A DNA stretch of 64,000 nucleotides from Hungatella effluvii (GTDB taxonomy: Bacteria; Bacillota; Clostridia; Lachnospirales; Lachnospiraceae): contig NZ_QJKD01000009.1 in assembly GCF_003201875.1 (NCBI RefSeq), positions 186,001 to 250,000 of the forward strand, written 5' to 3'. This document shows positions 34,179 through 43,429 of the stretch, in pieces. How positions within the stretch are numbered: position 1 is the stretch's first letter; each line of letters opens with the position of its first letter. The translations under genes and the position numbers were made by a program. The notes below the pieces were generated by a model. That model was given only the letters and a program-made list of their open reading frames with translations. It did no database searches and was not told where the DNA came from.

Positions 34179-35063
34179 CTATGATACAGGATTGTCTGTA
34201 TTTTTTTGAAAATCTGAGATACTTTTAGAACGGGCGGCTAACTTCAGCCAGGCTGTCAGGATATTTACGTCTTTTTGTAAATGAATTCTGTCATGAAGTG
34301 CGTCGGGAACAGGGCCTAATTCTGAAAGCAGTTCTATGATGCTTCTTTCAATGCCTTTTTCAATTCCTAAATGTTCCCGTTGTTCCAGTTTGTCAGCAAA
34401 AAGTTCTTCCAGTGCGTTACACAAATTGCATCCCTCCTTATATTTTTTCCAGTTTGCCCTTATGATTAAATCCATGGCCGCCTCATAGACGGGGGTGTTT
34501 TCTTTCCCTTTATAAGCTTTTGCCAGCGGTTCGATATCCTCTCCTATCTTTAAATCAGAGCGCAGACGGCTGAGCCATATCGTTTCTACCGGTGATAGCT
34601 GATGAATAATCAGCAGTTGAAATTTGAACAGCAGTTTGGATATGTAATAGATTCCAGGGAATTTTTCTGTAATATCACTGCCATATGTCTTTCTTAAAAA
34701 CGTTATCAGCTTATCCGGATACTGGTTTACAACCAGTGTTACCGTTATCTCCGAAGGCTGAATTTTTGGTTCCCGTCCAGCGGCCTGATAAAGACAGGCA
34801 TAGCCGTTTACCTTGAAAAAGTCATTGATCCCGAATGAAGCTCCAGGATTTTTATATTCCACGATATTATAGCGGCTGAAAATACGGCCGATACTTTTGG
34901 TAATTTTTCGATTGGACTCTTTTATGATCAGTGTATCAATCTGAAGAGGTTTTTTTGTCAGGTTAAACTCTTCATGAAACTGCAGATACTCTTTCTCGCC
35001 CTCCAGTTCAATCTGCAGCACGGCTTGAAATGCCGGATGCCATTGTAAGGGTTTGTGCTCCAT
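34179..35063 (-). CDS. PD-(D/E)XK nuclease-fold protein (Rpn/transposase-like)
   Basis: 294 residues. The nuclease core is visible in the first third: the acidic residue in LQIDTLIIKE and the EXK of NIVEYKNPGAS, with the conserved FGINDFFKVNGYACLYQA helix behind. This arrangement is common in clostridial proteins related to the Rpn family of recombination-promoting nucleases. The C-terminal half is helical and charged (EQREHLGIEKGIERSIIELL). Cytoplasmic. It has its own promoter at 35273-35301 and a leader of about 200 bases. The biological role is unknown. Confidence 0.7.
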   Translation of the reverse strand: MEHKPLQWHPAFQAVLQIELEGEKEYLQFHEEFNLTKKPLQIDTLIIKESNRKITKSIGRIFSRYNIVEYKNPGASFGINDFFKVNGYACLYQAAGREPKIQPSEITVTLVVNQYPDKLITFLRKTYGSDITEKFPGIYYISKLLFKFQLLIIHQLSPVETIWLSRLRSDLKIGEDIEPLAKAYKGKENTPVYEAAMDLIIRANWKKYKEGCNLCNALEELFADKLEQREHLGIEKGIERSIIELLSELGPVPDALHDRIHLQKDVNILTAWLKLAARSKSISDFQKNTDNPVS

Positions 35064-35267
35064 ATGGTTCTCCTTTTATTATATAGAAAATTCGGATGAA
35101 CAGCAATAGGCATTCATAGGCATTTCCTCCTTCTGCACATTTTTTGTGGTTAAATATCAGGAATTGTGACCGAGATGGTCTTCTGTCGTACTTCCGTACG
35201 GGAGATTGTCTGAAGGACAATGAGAGATCAGTCTTCGTCCCAAAGGACAGAATAATAATCAAGTATG
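35064..35267 (-). promoter_or_regulatory. Structured 5' leader of the PD-(D/E)XK gene
   Basis: About 200 bases between promoter and start codon with four small hairpins in a row: GACC/GGTC (35168-35180), CGTAC/GTACG (35187-35200), TTGTC/GACAA (35206-35220) and GTCC/GGAC (35237-35248). It also contains a 12-codon frame with AAGGAGG before it (MNAYCCSSEFSI), which could be a leader peptide or chance. Confidence 0.35.
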
Positions 35268-35272
35268 AAGTA

Positions 35273-35301
35273 ATTATAACATATATTTACTGTAATGTCA
35301 T
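35273..35301 (-). promoter_or_regulatory. Promoter of the PD-(D/E)XK gene
   Basis: Minus strand ATGACA (35296-35301), 17 bases, TATAAT (35273-35278). Arms ATTTACTG (35285-35292) and CAGTAAAT (35303-35310) straddle the -35 and could be an operator. Confidence 0.55.
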
Positions 35302-35369
35302 GCAGTAAATTTGTAGTTGCAGTAAGTGTAAATTTGCAGCCGCATCAAGTGAGAGAAGGGAGGGACCAG

Positions 35370-35413
35370 CAATAGCGGAAAGGAAACGCAGATCGTTTCC
35401 TTCCCCCCTATTG
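35370..35413 (-). terminator. Hairpin behind the Gfo/Idh/MocA gene
   Basis: Outer arms CAATAG/CTATTG and inner GGAAACG/CGTTTCC around CAGAT. No T-run follows on the minus strand, so it may be a 3' stabiliser or an inefficient terminator. Confidence 0.4.
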
Positions 35414-35449
35414 ATGATCCAACACCAGTAAAATACTGAGGTTTCCCTT

Positions 35450-36715
35450 TTAAATTTCAATCACTTTTCCCTTGGAAAGTCTTGACTCCTCCGCCGCAAA
35501 CGCGACGAGGTGGCTGTTAATGGACTGCTCCAGCGAGGTGATCCCCTCCGGCTCTTTTCCGGTCTGAAGCATGTCGAGGAATTCTTCCAGCATGCGGTTG
35601 TCGCCGCCGGCGTGGCCGCTGAAATCCTCGGCCAGCCGGGAGATGTCAATAATCTGACGCGGTTTTCCAAAGAGACCGATCTCGATGGTGTTTTTGTACA
35701 TGTCGCCGGTGAGATCGCCTTTGGTGCCCATGATCTTGCAGTATCGGGAAGCGCCGTCGCTGGTAAAGCCGCTCATGGTGAAATTAATGGTGCTCCCGTC
35801 GGTGTTTTCGATGTTGGTCACCTGATGGTCCACCACATTGTTGTCACAGTGGTAGACACATCGTCCGTAGGGGCCTGTCTTTATGGCTTCGTAGATCGTG
35901 TCCGTCGTCGGATGAAGGGCTAAAATGTCCACCGGCCATTCGGTGTGGCCACAGGCGATTCCGGTCTTTTCGTTGGTAACGTAGATCTTTTCTGCATCGA
36001 AGGGACAGGAGTCTTTGGCAGCGCAGCCGTCGAGGCAGCGATGCGCGGCGCCTTCCGGGGCGCAGGATTCCTTGAATAAATAGGTGCTGCCCATGGACGT
36101 AACGCGGAGCGGGGTCTTGTCAGCCAGCCATAAGTAGAGGTCGAAATCGTGGCACGTCTTCTGAAGGCACATGGGGCTGGTCGTCTCGCTGTTTCTCCAG
36201 TTTCCGCGGACAAAGCTGTGCGCCTGATGCCAGTAGCCCACGTTTTCGATGGCCTGGATGGTGACGACGTCGCCGATGATGCCGGAAGCAATCAGTTCCT
36301 TCATCTTCGAGAAAAATGGCGTATAGCGGAGCACGTGACAGACAACGATTTTCCGGTCGTATTTTTTTGACGCTTCCAGGAGCTGGCGGCACTCAGAGGG
36401 ATCGGGGGAGATGGGTTTTTCCATCAAAATGTGGTATCCTCTTTCCAGAGCGGTAAGCGCCTGGGAGACGTGATCGCGGTCCTGGGTGCAGATAAAGACG
36501 GCATCGGCCATCTTGGGATGGGCCAGCAGCTCCTCCGCACTGGCAAAGCAGCGCTCCTTTGGAATGTGGTACGTCCCGGCGGTCTCCCGAAGAGCGCCGG
36601 GATCGATATCCGCGGCTGCGGTAATCTCCATTTTGTCCGGGTGAAGCAAGGCAAATGGCGCATAGGTGATTCTTCCCCTGCTTCCAAGGCCGACGATGGC
36701 TACGGTTGTTTTCAT
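35450..36715 (-). CDS. Gfo/Idh/MocA-family oxidoreductase
   Basis: 421 residues. N-terminal Rossmann fold with VAIVGLGSRGRITYAPFALL and the Lys of LMEKPISPDPSEC, which is the EKP catalytic motif. The C-terminal alpha/beta domain contains a cluster of cysteines (CAPEGAAHRCLDGCAAKDSC) near residue 220, unusual for the family and perhaps metal-binding. It oxidises a sugar or sugar derivative with NAD(P). The gene lies 16 bases behind the YesM-type kinase and is divergent from a CUT1/GH43 operon, so it likely acts on the same glycan. Confidence 0.88.
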   Translation of the reverse strand: MKTTVAIVGLGSRGRITYAPFALLHPDKMEITAAADIDPGALRETAGTYHIPKERCFASAEELLAHPKMADAVFICTQDRDHVSQALTALERGYHILMEKPISPDPSECRQLLEASKKYDRKIVVCHVLRYTPFFSKMKELIASGIIGDVVTIQAIENVGYWHQAHSFVRGNWRNSETTSPMCLQKTCHDFDLYLWLADKTPLRVTSMGSTYLFKESCAPEGAAHRCLDGCAAKDSCPFDAEKIYVTNEKTGIACGHTEWPVDILALHPTTDTIYEAIKTGPYGRCVYHCDNNVVDHQVTNIENTDGSTINFTMSGFTSDGASRYCKIMGTKGDLTGDMYKNTIEIGLFGKPRQIIDISRLAEDFSGHAGGDNRMLEEFLDMLQTGKEPEGITSLEQSINSHLVAFAAEESRLSKGKVIEI

Positions 36716-36731
36716 GTGAATTCCTCCTGTT

Positions 36732-38435
36732 TTATGATAAATTGTTTGTATGAATACTCATGGTTACGGTGGTACGGCGGCTTCCCGGTTCTGACTCGAT
36801 GGTGAGCTCCGACGACTTTTTAAAATAGAGCTTGATCCGCTTATAGAGGTTGGCCAGGCCGTAGCTCCCCGAGACCGAGCCCACCGGATTCGTATTTTTA
36901 AAGGATTCCTGGATCCGTTCCATGGTCTCCTGATCGATGCCGGGGCCGTTGTCGGTGACGGATATGACACAGCCGTCGCCATTTTCCACAATGCGTATGA
37001 CGATGTGAACCGGTGAAGAGGTGGTTTCTACCGCGTATTTCATGGAATTTTCTACTAACGGGTGAATAAGCAGCTTGGGAATCTGTATGGAGCGCACCTC
37101 CGGCTCCACCTGGTATTCCCAGGTCAGACGGTCCCCGAACCGGAACTTCTCCACCTGCAGGTACTGTTCCACAAAGGTCAGCTCCTGATCGATGGTGATG
37201 CGGTCGCTCCCTTTTAAAATGTACTGGAACAGCTTGGCCATGGCCATGAGAATTCCGGCGTTGTCCATGTCATTTTTCTGGATCAGGCTCCAGTAGACCG
37301 ATTCCAGGGCATTGATGATGAAATGAGGGTTGACCTGGGATTGCAGCGCAGTGATTTCCGCTTTGGTCCGCAAAAGTTCTTTTTCAAATACCTGCTCGAT
37401 CAGACGGTTGTTCTTTTCCACCAGCGCATTGTAATGGATGTTCAGTTCATTGATGTCGGAATTGGAGTAATGCCGGTCGTTGGCCTGCAGCTTTCCGTCG
37501 GCGATCACCATGGACTTTCTCATGTCCGACAATGGCTTTGAGATCATGCGCGCAATGAAGAGACTGCAGATCAGGAAAACGCCGGTTCCGATGAGAAAGC
37601 CGCAGATCACGATGCCGCTCATCCAGGAGATATCATTGGAGGTCAGTTCCTTCGGAATATAGATGGAAAATGTCCAGCCGGAGTACGAGGAAGTGGAATC
37701 GGCCAGCTGGTAATTCCGTTCGAAGGCTTCCGGGTTCATGTCCTTTAGCGTCTTTCCATAGGAAACACGGGTGCCGGCGCAGTCGGTCAGCTCCAGCGTG
37801 CAGTCGCCCAGGGCGTTTAAATCCTGGGCGATGGAGACCGTTAAATCCGGCTTCAAATGAACCACGACGTATCCGCCGTGTTCAAAGGCGTAGTCCGCCA
37901 GGAGAATCCGCTTGACCGCCATGATGGTATGGCCGCCTCCGGACTCCGATTCTGACAGCAGCCATACGGCCTTACCGTTGTATTCGTCGGCCAGGGCGAG
38001 GGCGGTCTCCGGGATGGCGGCAGAGAGCGGCTCCTTAGTGTAAGGATAGATCTGGGCCTTTTTACTGTAGAGTTCGATGGATTCTAAATTGTCCGCGTAA
38101 TTGATCGTATTCATGGTTTTTAACCGGAGAGTGGAAAAACTCTCCGAGGAAAATGACGCGTTCTGATTATAGTCGTTTAAAATGGTCTGGACCGCCAGGT
38201 CGTTGCAGAGACGTTGAAGAGATGAATCCATCTCGGTCAGCGAGGAGTTAAAACGCTCCTGAGCCTGCTTGACGGTGATTTCTATATATTTGGAAGACTG
38301 CTGAAGGATGTAGCCGGACATATTTTTATATAAGTAACCGCCGATGCAGAGAAAGGCGATGGCCATCACCAGCATGGAGGAGATGAAGATCTGCCCCGAT
38401 GTGGTGTTTCCCAATAATTTCAGTTTCTGTTTCAT
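36732..38435 (-). CDS. YesM-type sensor histidine kinase
   Basis: 567 residues. Two membrane helices (about 16-36 and 275-300) enclose an extracellular dCache-like sensor, then a HAMP segment, a coiled coil, the His_kinase domain with QSQVNPHFIINALESVYWSL (the phospho-acceptor is the His), and an ATPase domain with the DNGPGI box. Partner: the AraC-type response regulator at 43430, at the far end of the divergent operon. Kinases of this class sense extracellular sugars or binding proteins and switch on CUT1 transport genes. Confidence 0.92.
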   Translation of the reverse strand: MKQKLKLLGNTTSGQIFISSMLVMAIAFLCIGGYLYKNMSGYILQQSSKYIEITVKQAQERFNSSLTEMDSSLQRLCNDLAVQTILNDYNQNASFSSESFSTLRLKTMNTINYADNLESIELYSKKAQIYPYTKEPLSAAIPETALALADEYNGKAVWLLSESESGGGHTIMAVKRILLADYAFEHGGYVVVHLKPDLTVSIAQDLNALGDCTLELTDCAGTRVSYGKTLKDMNPEAFERNYQLADSTSSYSGWTFSIYIPKELTSNDISWMSGIVICGFLIGTGVFLICSLFIARMISKPLSDMRKSMVIADGKLQANDRHYSNSDINELNIHYNALVEKNNRLIEQVFEKELLRTKAEITALQSQVNPHFIINALESVYWSLIQKNDMDNAGILMAMAKLFQYILKGSDRITIDQELTFVEQYLQVEKFRFGDRLTWEYQVEPEVRSIQIPKLLIHPLVENSMKYAVETTSSPVHIVIRIVENGDGCVISVTDNGPGIDQETMERIQESFKNTNPVGSVSGSYGLANLYKRIKLYFKKSSELTIESEPGSRRTTVTMSIHTNNLS

Positions 38436-38623
38436 GGCGCCTCCGGTTGCGTGTGGACCAGCATATTTTTATGTTACAGCATCATCATATCAAATTCATA
38501 TGGTAAAATCAAAAGATATGCATCAAGAAGAAAAAATAGTGGAATTTTACAAAAAAATAGTGTGGTTTCTTTCTTTGTTGTCTATTATATACTAAACATA
38601 TCTTATGAAGGAGGGATTTACAG

Positions 38624-39985
38624 ATGAAAAAAAGATTAGCAGCAATCGTCTGTGCAGCCGCGCTGGGGGTTACATCACTCACTGGCTGTGCATCAGGAAA
38701 GCAGGAGACTACAGCTGCAGGTACGGAGACGACCGCAGCGGCGGCCGCGGAGAAGGCGGCAGGCGAAGAGAGTAAGGCGGAGACGGGCGGGGAAACAGCG
38801 GCCAGCCAGGAAGCAGCGGAGATTACATACTGGGATACGGTCGGCAGCGTGTCGGACCGTGAGGCCAAGCTGGCCATGATCGAGCGGTTCGAAGCAGAGA
38901 ACCCGGGAATCACGGTAAAATATGAGGGAATGGAAGGCGAGGCCTACAAGACTAAGATTAAGACTGTGGTAAGCGCCAACAATCTGCCGGATATCTTCGG
39001 ATACTGGGTGGGAGAGCAGTTTAAGACGCTTGTAAACTCCGGAAATGTGGAAGATTTGTCTTCCGTTTTTGAGGAGGACACGGCATTTCGCGATACCTTT
39101 GTGCCGGGCAGCTTAGACGCGGTATCCTATGACGGCAAGGTCTACGGCGCGCCGACCTCCATTACGTGTATGGCTGTCTGGTATAACAAGGCCATCTTCG
39201 AGGAGAACGGAGTGGACGTGCCGAAGACATTTGAGGACTTAAAGGGTGTGATCAACACACTGTCTGATAAGGGCGTGACACCGATTATCGTGGGAGCCAA
39301 GGACCGCTGGCCACTTCTCGGCTGGTATTCCTACCTGGCACAGAGAATCGGCGGTGTCGATCTCTACAATGAGGTGTGTTCCGGAGATAAGAACTTCACG
39401 GAAGACGCATATGTACAGGCTGGCGAGGAAATCAAGGCTCTGGCGAAGAAAGGCTTTATCAATGGATGCATGTCCGTAGATGCTACGACGGCAGAAGCCT
39501 TATTCGCGGCAGGTAAGGGCGCAATCTTAATTACCGGTTCCTGGTCGATTCCGACCTTTACGGAAGACCCGGAGCGCGCAAAGGATTTCTCCTATTTCCC
39601 ATTCCCGGTGGCAGAGGGCGGAAAAGAGGACGAGGCCGGCTACTTATACGGCGGCGTTGCCAATACCCTGGCGATCAGCAGGTCAACGAAGAATAAAGAC
39701 GCGGTTGTGAAGTTCTTAAAGTACATGATGAGTGAGGAAGAGCAGACCTTAAGTGTAGAGCGCACAGGAACCTTCTCGACCGTGAAGGTATCTCCGAAGG
39801 AAGAGAACATGGACCCGCTGGCATACCAGTTCAGCCAGTACGTATCCGATGGTGTGGAAGGCTTCATTCCGTATACGGATCAGGCCCTGCCTCCGGAACA
39901 GGCGGAGAACTTATTAAACGCTTTAACCGCTATCGTTGCGGAAGACAATGCCGACGTCAAGGCGGAGCTTGCAAAGATCAAATAG
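38624..39985 (+). CDS. CUT1 sugar-binding lipoprotein
   Basis: 453 residues. Lipobox LTGC with the lipidated Cys at 22, a Thr/Ala/Glu-rich tether, then a SBP_bac_1 domain beginning ITYWDTVGSVSDREAKLAMI. It binds oligosaccharides outside the cell for the two permeases that follow. A TATACT -10 at 38588-38593 has no good -35, which fits a promoter that needs the response regulator. No ATPase is in the cluster; a shared MsmX-type ATPase elsewhere is expected. Confidence 0.92.
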   Translation: MKKRLAAIVCAAALGVTSLTGCASGKQETTAAGTETTAAAAAEKAAGEESKAETGGETAASQEAAEITYWDTVGSVSDREAKLAMIERFEAENPGITVKYEGMEGEAYKTKIKTVVSANNLPDIFGYWVGEQFKTLVNSGNVEDLSSVFEEDTAFRDTFVPGSLDAVSYDGKVYGAPTSITCMAVWYNKAIFEENGVDVPKTFEDLKGVINTLSDKGVTPIIVGAKDRWPLLGWYSYLAQRIGGVDLYNEVCSGDKNFTEDAYVQAGEEIKALAKKGFINGCMSVDATTAEALFAAGKGAILITGSWSIPTFTEDPERAKDFSYFPFPVAEGGKEDEAGYLYGGVANTLAISRSTKNKDAVVKFLKYMMSEEEQTLSVERTGTFSTVKVSPKEENMDPLAYQFSQYVSDGVEGFIPYTDQALPPEQAENLLNALTAIVAEDNADVKAELAKIK

Positions 39986-40008
39986 ATTTCACAAATTGGT
40001 ACAATATT

Positions 40009-40045
40009 GGGGCCGCGCACGGAACACCTCCGAATACGCGGCCCC
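40009..40045 (+). terminator. Intra-operon hairpin behind the sugar-binding protein
   Basis: Nine-base-pair stem GGGGCCGCG/CGCGGCCCC with a 19-base loop and no T-run. It likely protects or partly ends the binding-protein message, giving less permease than binding protein. Confidence 0.5.
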
Positions 40046-40065
40046 GAAAGGAATAGGTACAGAGT

Positions 40066-40944
40066 ATGAAAAAAATACATCCGGCGGTGCGGTGCCTCTT
40101 CATATTGCCTGCGGTCCTGTGGTTTTTTGCGGCAGTGATCGTGCCGGTCCTGATGGCGGTCTATTACAGCTTCTTCAGCTGGGACGGGGTGACCGCCAAG
40201 GTGTTTATCCGCTTCGATAATTACAGGGAACTGTTTAAGGATCCGGTCGTCTGGAAGTCCCTTACCAATTCCCTGAAGATGGCATTCTGGTGCGTTCTGC
40301 TTCAGCTGCCTATCGGCATGGCGTTTTCCGTCATTCTTTTTAACCGGAAGCTGAAGGGACGGGGATTTTTCAGGACCGTGTACTTCCTTCCGGTGGTGCT
40401 GTCCTCCTCCATGATCGGTATCTTATGGGGACAGATCTACGATCCCAACTTCGGACTGTTAAACGGTCTTTTGGAGGCGGTGGGATTAAAACAGCTGCAG
40501 CAGATCTGGCTGGGGGACATGAAGCTGGCGCTGGGATGTATTATAGCGGTGGTGGTCTGGCAGTTTATCGGCAATTATATTCTGATCTACTATACGGCCC
40601 TGCATAATATTTCCGAGGATGTGCTGGAGTCGGCCAGGCTGGATGGAGCCGGTGTCCTGAAGCTGTTCCGTTATATTGAACTGCCTCTGATGTGGCCGGT
40701 GATCCGTCTGACCCTGATACTGGCTACGGTCAACTCCTTAAAATACTTTGACTTAGTCTACATCATGTCAAACGGAGGACCGAATCACGCCAGCGAGGTT
40801 CTGGCTTCCTATGTGGTAAAGAACGCGTTCAATTCCATGAGGATCGGCTATGCGAATACAGTGGCGGTGCTTCTGCTGGTTATGGGAATCTTCTTTATTG
40901 TTCTCTATAACAAGATACTGGCTCCGTCATCGGCCAGTGATTAA
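40066..40944 (+). CDS. CUT1 sugar permease, MalF type
   Basis: 292 residues, six membrane helices. The cytoplasmic EAA loop reads ESARLDGAGVLKLFRYIELP, which contacts the ATPase. The N-terminus KIHPAVRCLFILPAVLWFFA is that of the first permease in such systems. It pairs with the next gene product. Confidence 0.93.
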   Translation: MKKIHPAVRCLFILPAVLWFFAAVIVPVLMAVYYSFFSWDGVTAKVFIRFDNYRELFKDPVVWKSLTNSLKMAFWCVLLQLPIGMAFSVILFNRKLKGRGFFRTVYFLPVVLSSSMIGILWGQIYDPNFGLLNGLLEAVGLKQLQQIWLGDMKLALGCIIAVVVWQFIGNYILIYYTALHNISEDVLESARLDGAGVLKLFRYIELPLMWPVIRLTLILATVNSLKYFDLVYIMSNGGPNHASEVLASYVVKNAFNSMRIGYANTVAVLLLVMGIFFIVLYNKILAPSSASD

Positions 40945-40967
40945 ATATTATCGTAGGAGGTTTCCGA

Positions 40968-41798
40968 ATGAAAAAACGCAGTATATCACCAGGCAAATGG
41001 ATTCTGTACCTCATTCTGGCAATTCAGGCGGCAGTCACCACGTACCCGCTGATCTGGATGATCGTGTCCTCTTTAAAGGACAACGTATCCTTTTTTGCAG
41101 ATCCATGGTCCATACCCAAGAATCCTCAGTTTGTCAATTACGTGACGGCCTGGAAAGAAGGAATCCAGGACTATATGATAAACAGCATTGTGATCACCAT
41201 CGCTACGCTTTTTATCGTCATTATTTTAAGCTGTGCGTTCTCCTTCATGGTCGCCCGTTTTCCGTTTAAGGGGGGCGGACTTCTGGTTGGAATGTTTTTT
41301 GCAGGCATGATGATTCCGGTTCACTGTACTCTCGTTCCGCTCTATAGTATGATGAACGGACTGGGATGGCTGGACAGCTTATGGGCCCTGCTTTTTCCCT
41401 ATGTGGCGTCGGGACTGCCGCTGGCCATCTTCCTGACTTACGGCCACTACCAGCAGATTCCCATGGAACTGGAGGAGGCGGCGAGAATGGATGGATGCGG
41501 TGTTATCCGGATGTTTCTCTACATCTTTCTGCCGCTGGCCAAGCCGGTGATTTCCACCATCGGGATCCTGACGGCCATCAGCGTGTGGAACGAGTTCATA
41601 TTTGCCAATATCATCATCTCTGACCCGCTTAAGAAGACTCTGCCGGTAGGCCTTCTGGCGTTAAAGGGAACGTACAATACGAACTACGCTGCGGTCAGTG
41701 CGGCGTTGACTATTTCCGCGATACCGATTATCATAGTCTATATCCTGATGTCAGGAAAGATTCAGGCTGGTATGGTCTCGGGCGCGGTGAAGAGCTGA
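40968..41798 (+). CDS. CUT1 sugar permease, MalG type
   Basis: 276 residues, six membrane helices. The EAA loop is EAARMDGCGVIRMFLYIFLP, and the C-terminal QAGMVSGAVKS is the typical end of MalG-type subunits. It lies 23 bases after its partner and 13 bases before the GH43 gene, in one operon. Confidence 0.93.
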   Translation: MKKRSISPGKWILYLILAIQAAVTTYPLIWMIVSSLKDNVSFFADPWSIPKNPQFVNYVTAWKEGIQDYMINSIVITIATLFIVIILSCAFSFMVARFPFKGGGLLVGMFFAGMMIPVHCTLVPLYSMMNGLGWLDSLWALLFPYVASGLPLAIFLTYGHYQQIPMELEEAARMDGCGVIRMFLYIFLPLAKPVISTIGILTAISVWNEFIFANIIISDPLKKTLPVGLLALKGTYNTNYAAVSAALTISAIPIIIVYILMSGKIQAGMVSGAVKS

Positions 41799-41811
41799 AC
41801 GGGGGAATACG

Positions 41812-43401
41812 ATGGAAAATTATATTGTTAATCCGGTTTTACCCGGATTTCATCCGGATCCGTCCATTATACGGGTGGGTATGGACTACTATATGGCCGT
41901 GTCCACCTTTGAGTGGTTTCCTGGCGTCTGTATCTACCATTCCACAGATTTACAGAACTGGGAACTGGCGGCCAGGCCGCTGGACCGTGTCTCCCAGCTG
42001 GACATGAAGGGCAATGATGCCTCCGGCGGAGTGTTTGCCCCCTGTCTTTCCTATGACAACGGCGTGTTCTACCTGGTTTATACCAATGTGAGGACACACT
42101 GGTACGAATTTATGGACTGCCATAATTATCTGGTGACGGCCTCGGATATCCGGGGGGAGTGGTCAGAACCCGTCTATCTGCACAGCATGGGCTTTGATCC
42201 GTCGCTGTTTCACGATGATGACGGGAGAAAATGGGTGGTCAGCATTGTGAGGCATTACCGGAAGATGCGCGTTCAGAAGATCGCCCTGCAGGAATACGAC
42301 CCTGTTTTAAAGAAAATGACGGGGTTGCTGACGGAGATCTTCGGGGGCAGCGGGCTGACGGCTCCGGAAGGACCTCACCTCTACCGGAAGGATGGCTTTT
42401 ACTATATCATGACTGCGGAAGGCGGGACGGAATACGGCCACGCGGTCACCATGGGCCGGTCGGAGAGGATCGGCGGTCCCTACGAGCTGTCGCCCTATAA
42501 TCCGGTTTTAACGTCAAGAAATGATCTGACACTTCCTTTACAGAAGACCGGACATGCTGATCTCGTGGAAGCGCCGGATGGGGAGTGGTATATGGTGCAT
42601 CTATGCGGTCGGCCGCTGCCGCCGTTTCGCCGGTGCATTCTTGGGAGAGAGACAGCGGTCCAGCATGTGAGATGGACAGAGGACGGATGGCTCTGTCTCG
42701 CGGATGGGGGAAAGGAACCGCAGGTACGCGTTCCGGTATCGTGGCCGGTGGAACGGAAACTGGAGGAGGAGATCCGGTATTCGTTCCAGGGGCCGGATTT
42801 AAGCCCGGATTTCTTTTCGCTCCGAGTGCCTCTGGGGGAGGCATTGTCACTCACAGAGCGTCCGGGGTGTCTGCGGCTGACGGGAAAGGATTCTCCCAAT
42901 TCCAGGTTTGAACAGAGCCTGATCGCGCGGAGACAGGAGGATTTCGCGTTCAGCTTTGAGACCGAACTGGATTTTGAACCATCCTCAGAGCGGCAGATGG
43001 CGGGAATTCTGTATTTTTATGACGAGTGTGATTTTTACTACCTTCGTGTGACTCACGGACAGAGCGGACAGAAGATTATCGATGTAATGCAGATGAACCG
43101 GGGAAAGACGGAGTATATGCCTGACTGCGGCATTGCGGTGCCGGAGGGGCGGAGCATCCGGCTTAAGCTGGTGGTGCGCCGGACCGAGGCTTCCTGTTAC
43201 TACAGCCTGGAGCAGGGGGCGTGGCAGCCGGCAGGAAATACGCTGGATGCCTCGCTTCTGTCTGACGAGTATCCGGAGGAAGGGGCTTACACGGGAGCCA
43301 TGGTTGGCCTGGGATGCCATGACATGGCGTACCGCAGCGCCAGGGCGTATTTCAAGTATGCAGTGTACCGCAGAGAAGGGACCGGAATGGGAATAGACTG
43401 A
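41812..43401 (+). CDS. GH43-family glycosidase (beta-xylosidase type)
   Basis: 529 residues, no signal peptide, so it acts in the cytoplasm on imported oligosaccharides. Five-bladed propeller domain (about 1-315) with general base D16 in GFHPDPSIIR, pKa-modulating D129 in GFDPSLFHDD and acid E186 in TAPEGPHLY. A beta-sandwich (about 330-520) of the GH43_C2 type follows, as in XynB-like xylosidases. Likely substrate is xylo- or arabinoxylo-oligosaccharides; the subfamily cannot be fixed by eye. Confidence 0.9.
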   Translation: MENYIVNPVLPGFHPDPSIIRVGMDYYMAVSTFEWFPGVCIYHSTDLQNWELAARPLDRVSQLDMKGNDASGGVFAPCLSYDNGVFYLVYTNVRTHWYEFMDCHNYLVTASDIRGEWSEPVYLHSMGFDPSLFHDDDGRKWVVSIVRHYRKMRVQKIALQEYDPVLKKMTGLLTEIFGGSGLTAPEGPHLYRKDGFYYIMTAEGGTEYGHAVTMGRSERIGGPYELSPYNPVLTSRNDLTLPLQKTGHADLVEAPDGEWYMVHLCGRPLPPFRRCILGRETAVQHVRWTEDGWLCLADGGKEPQVRVPVSWPVERKLEEEIRYSFQGPDLSPDFFSLRVPLGEALSLTERPGCLRLTGKDSPNSRFEQSLIARRQEDFAFSFETELDFEPSSERQMAGILYFYDECDFYYLRVTHGQSGQKIIDVMQMNRGKTEYMPDCGIAVPEGRSIRLKLVVRRTEASCYYSLEQGAWQPAGNTLDASLLSDEYPEEGAYTGAMVGLGCHDMAYRSARAYFKYAVYRREGTGMGID

Positions 43402-43429
43402 TAAAGACGGACGGAGAAGGGGGGAAACC

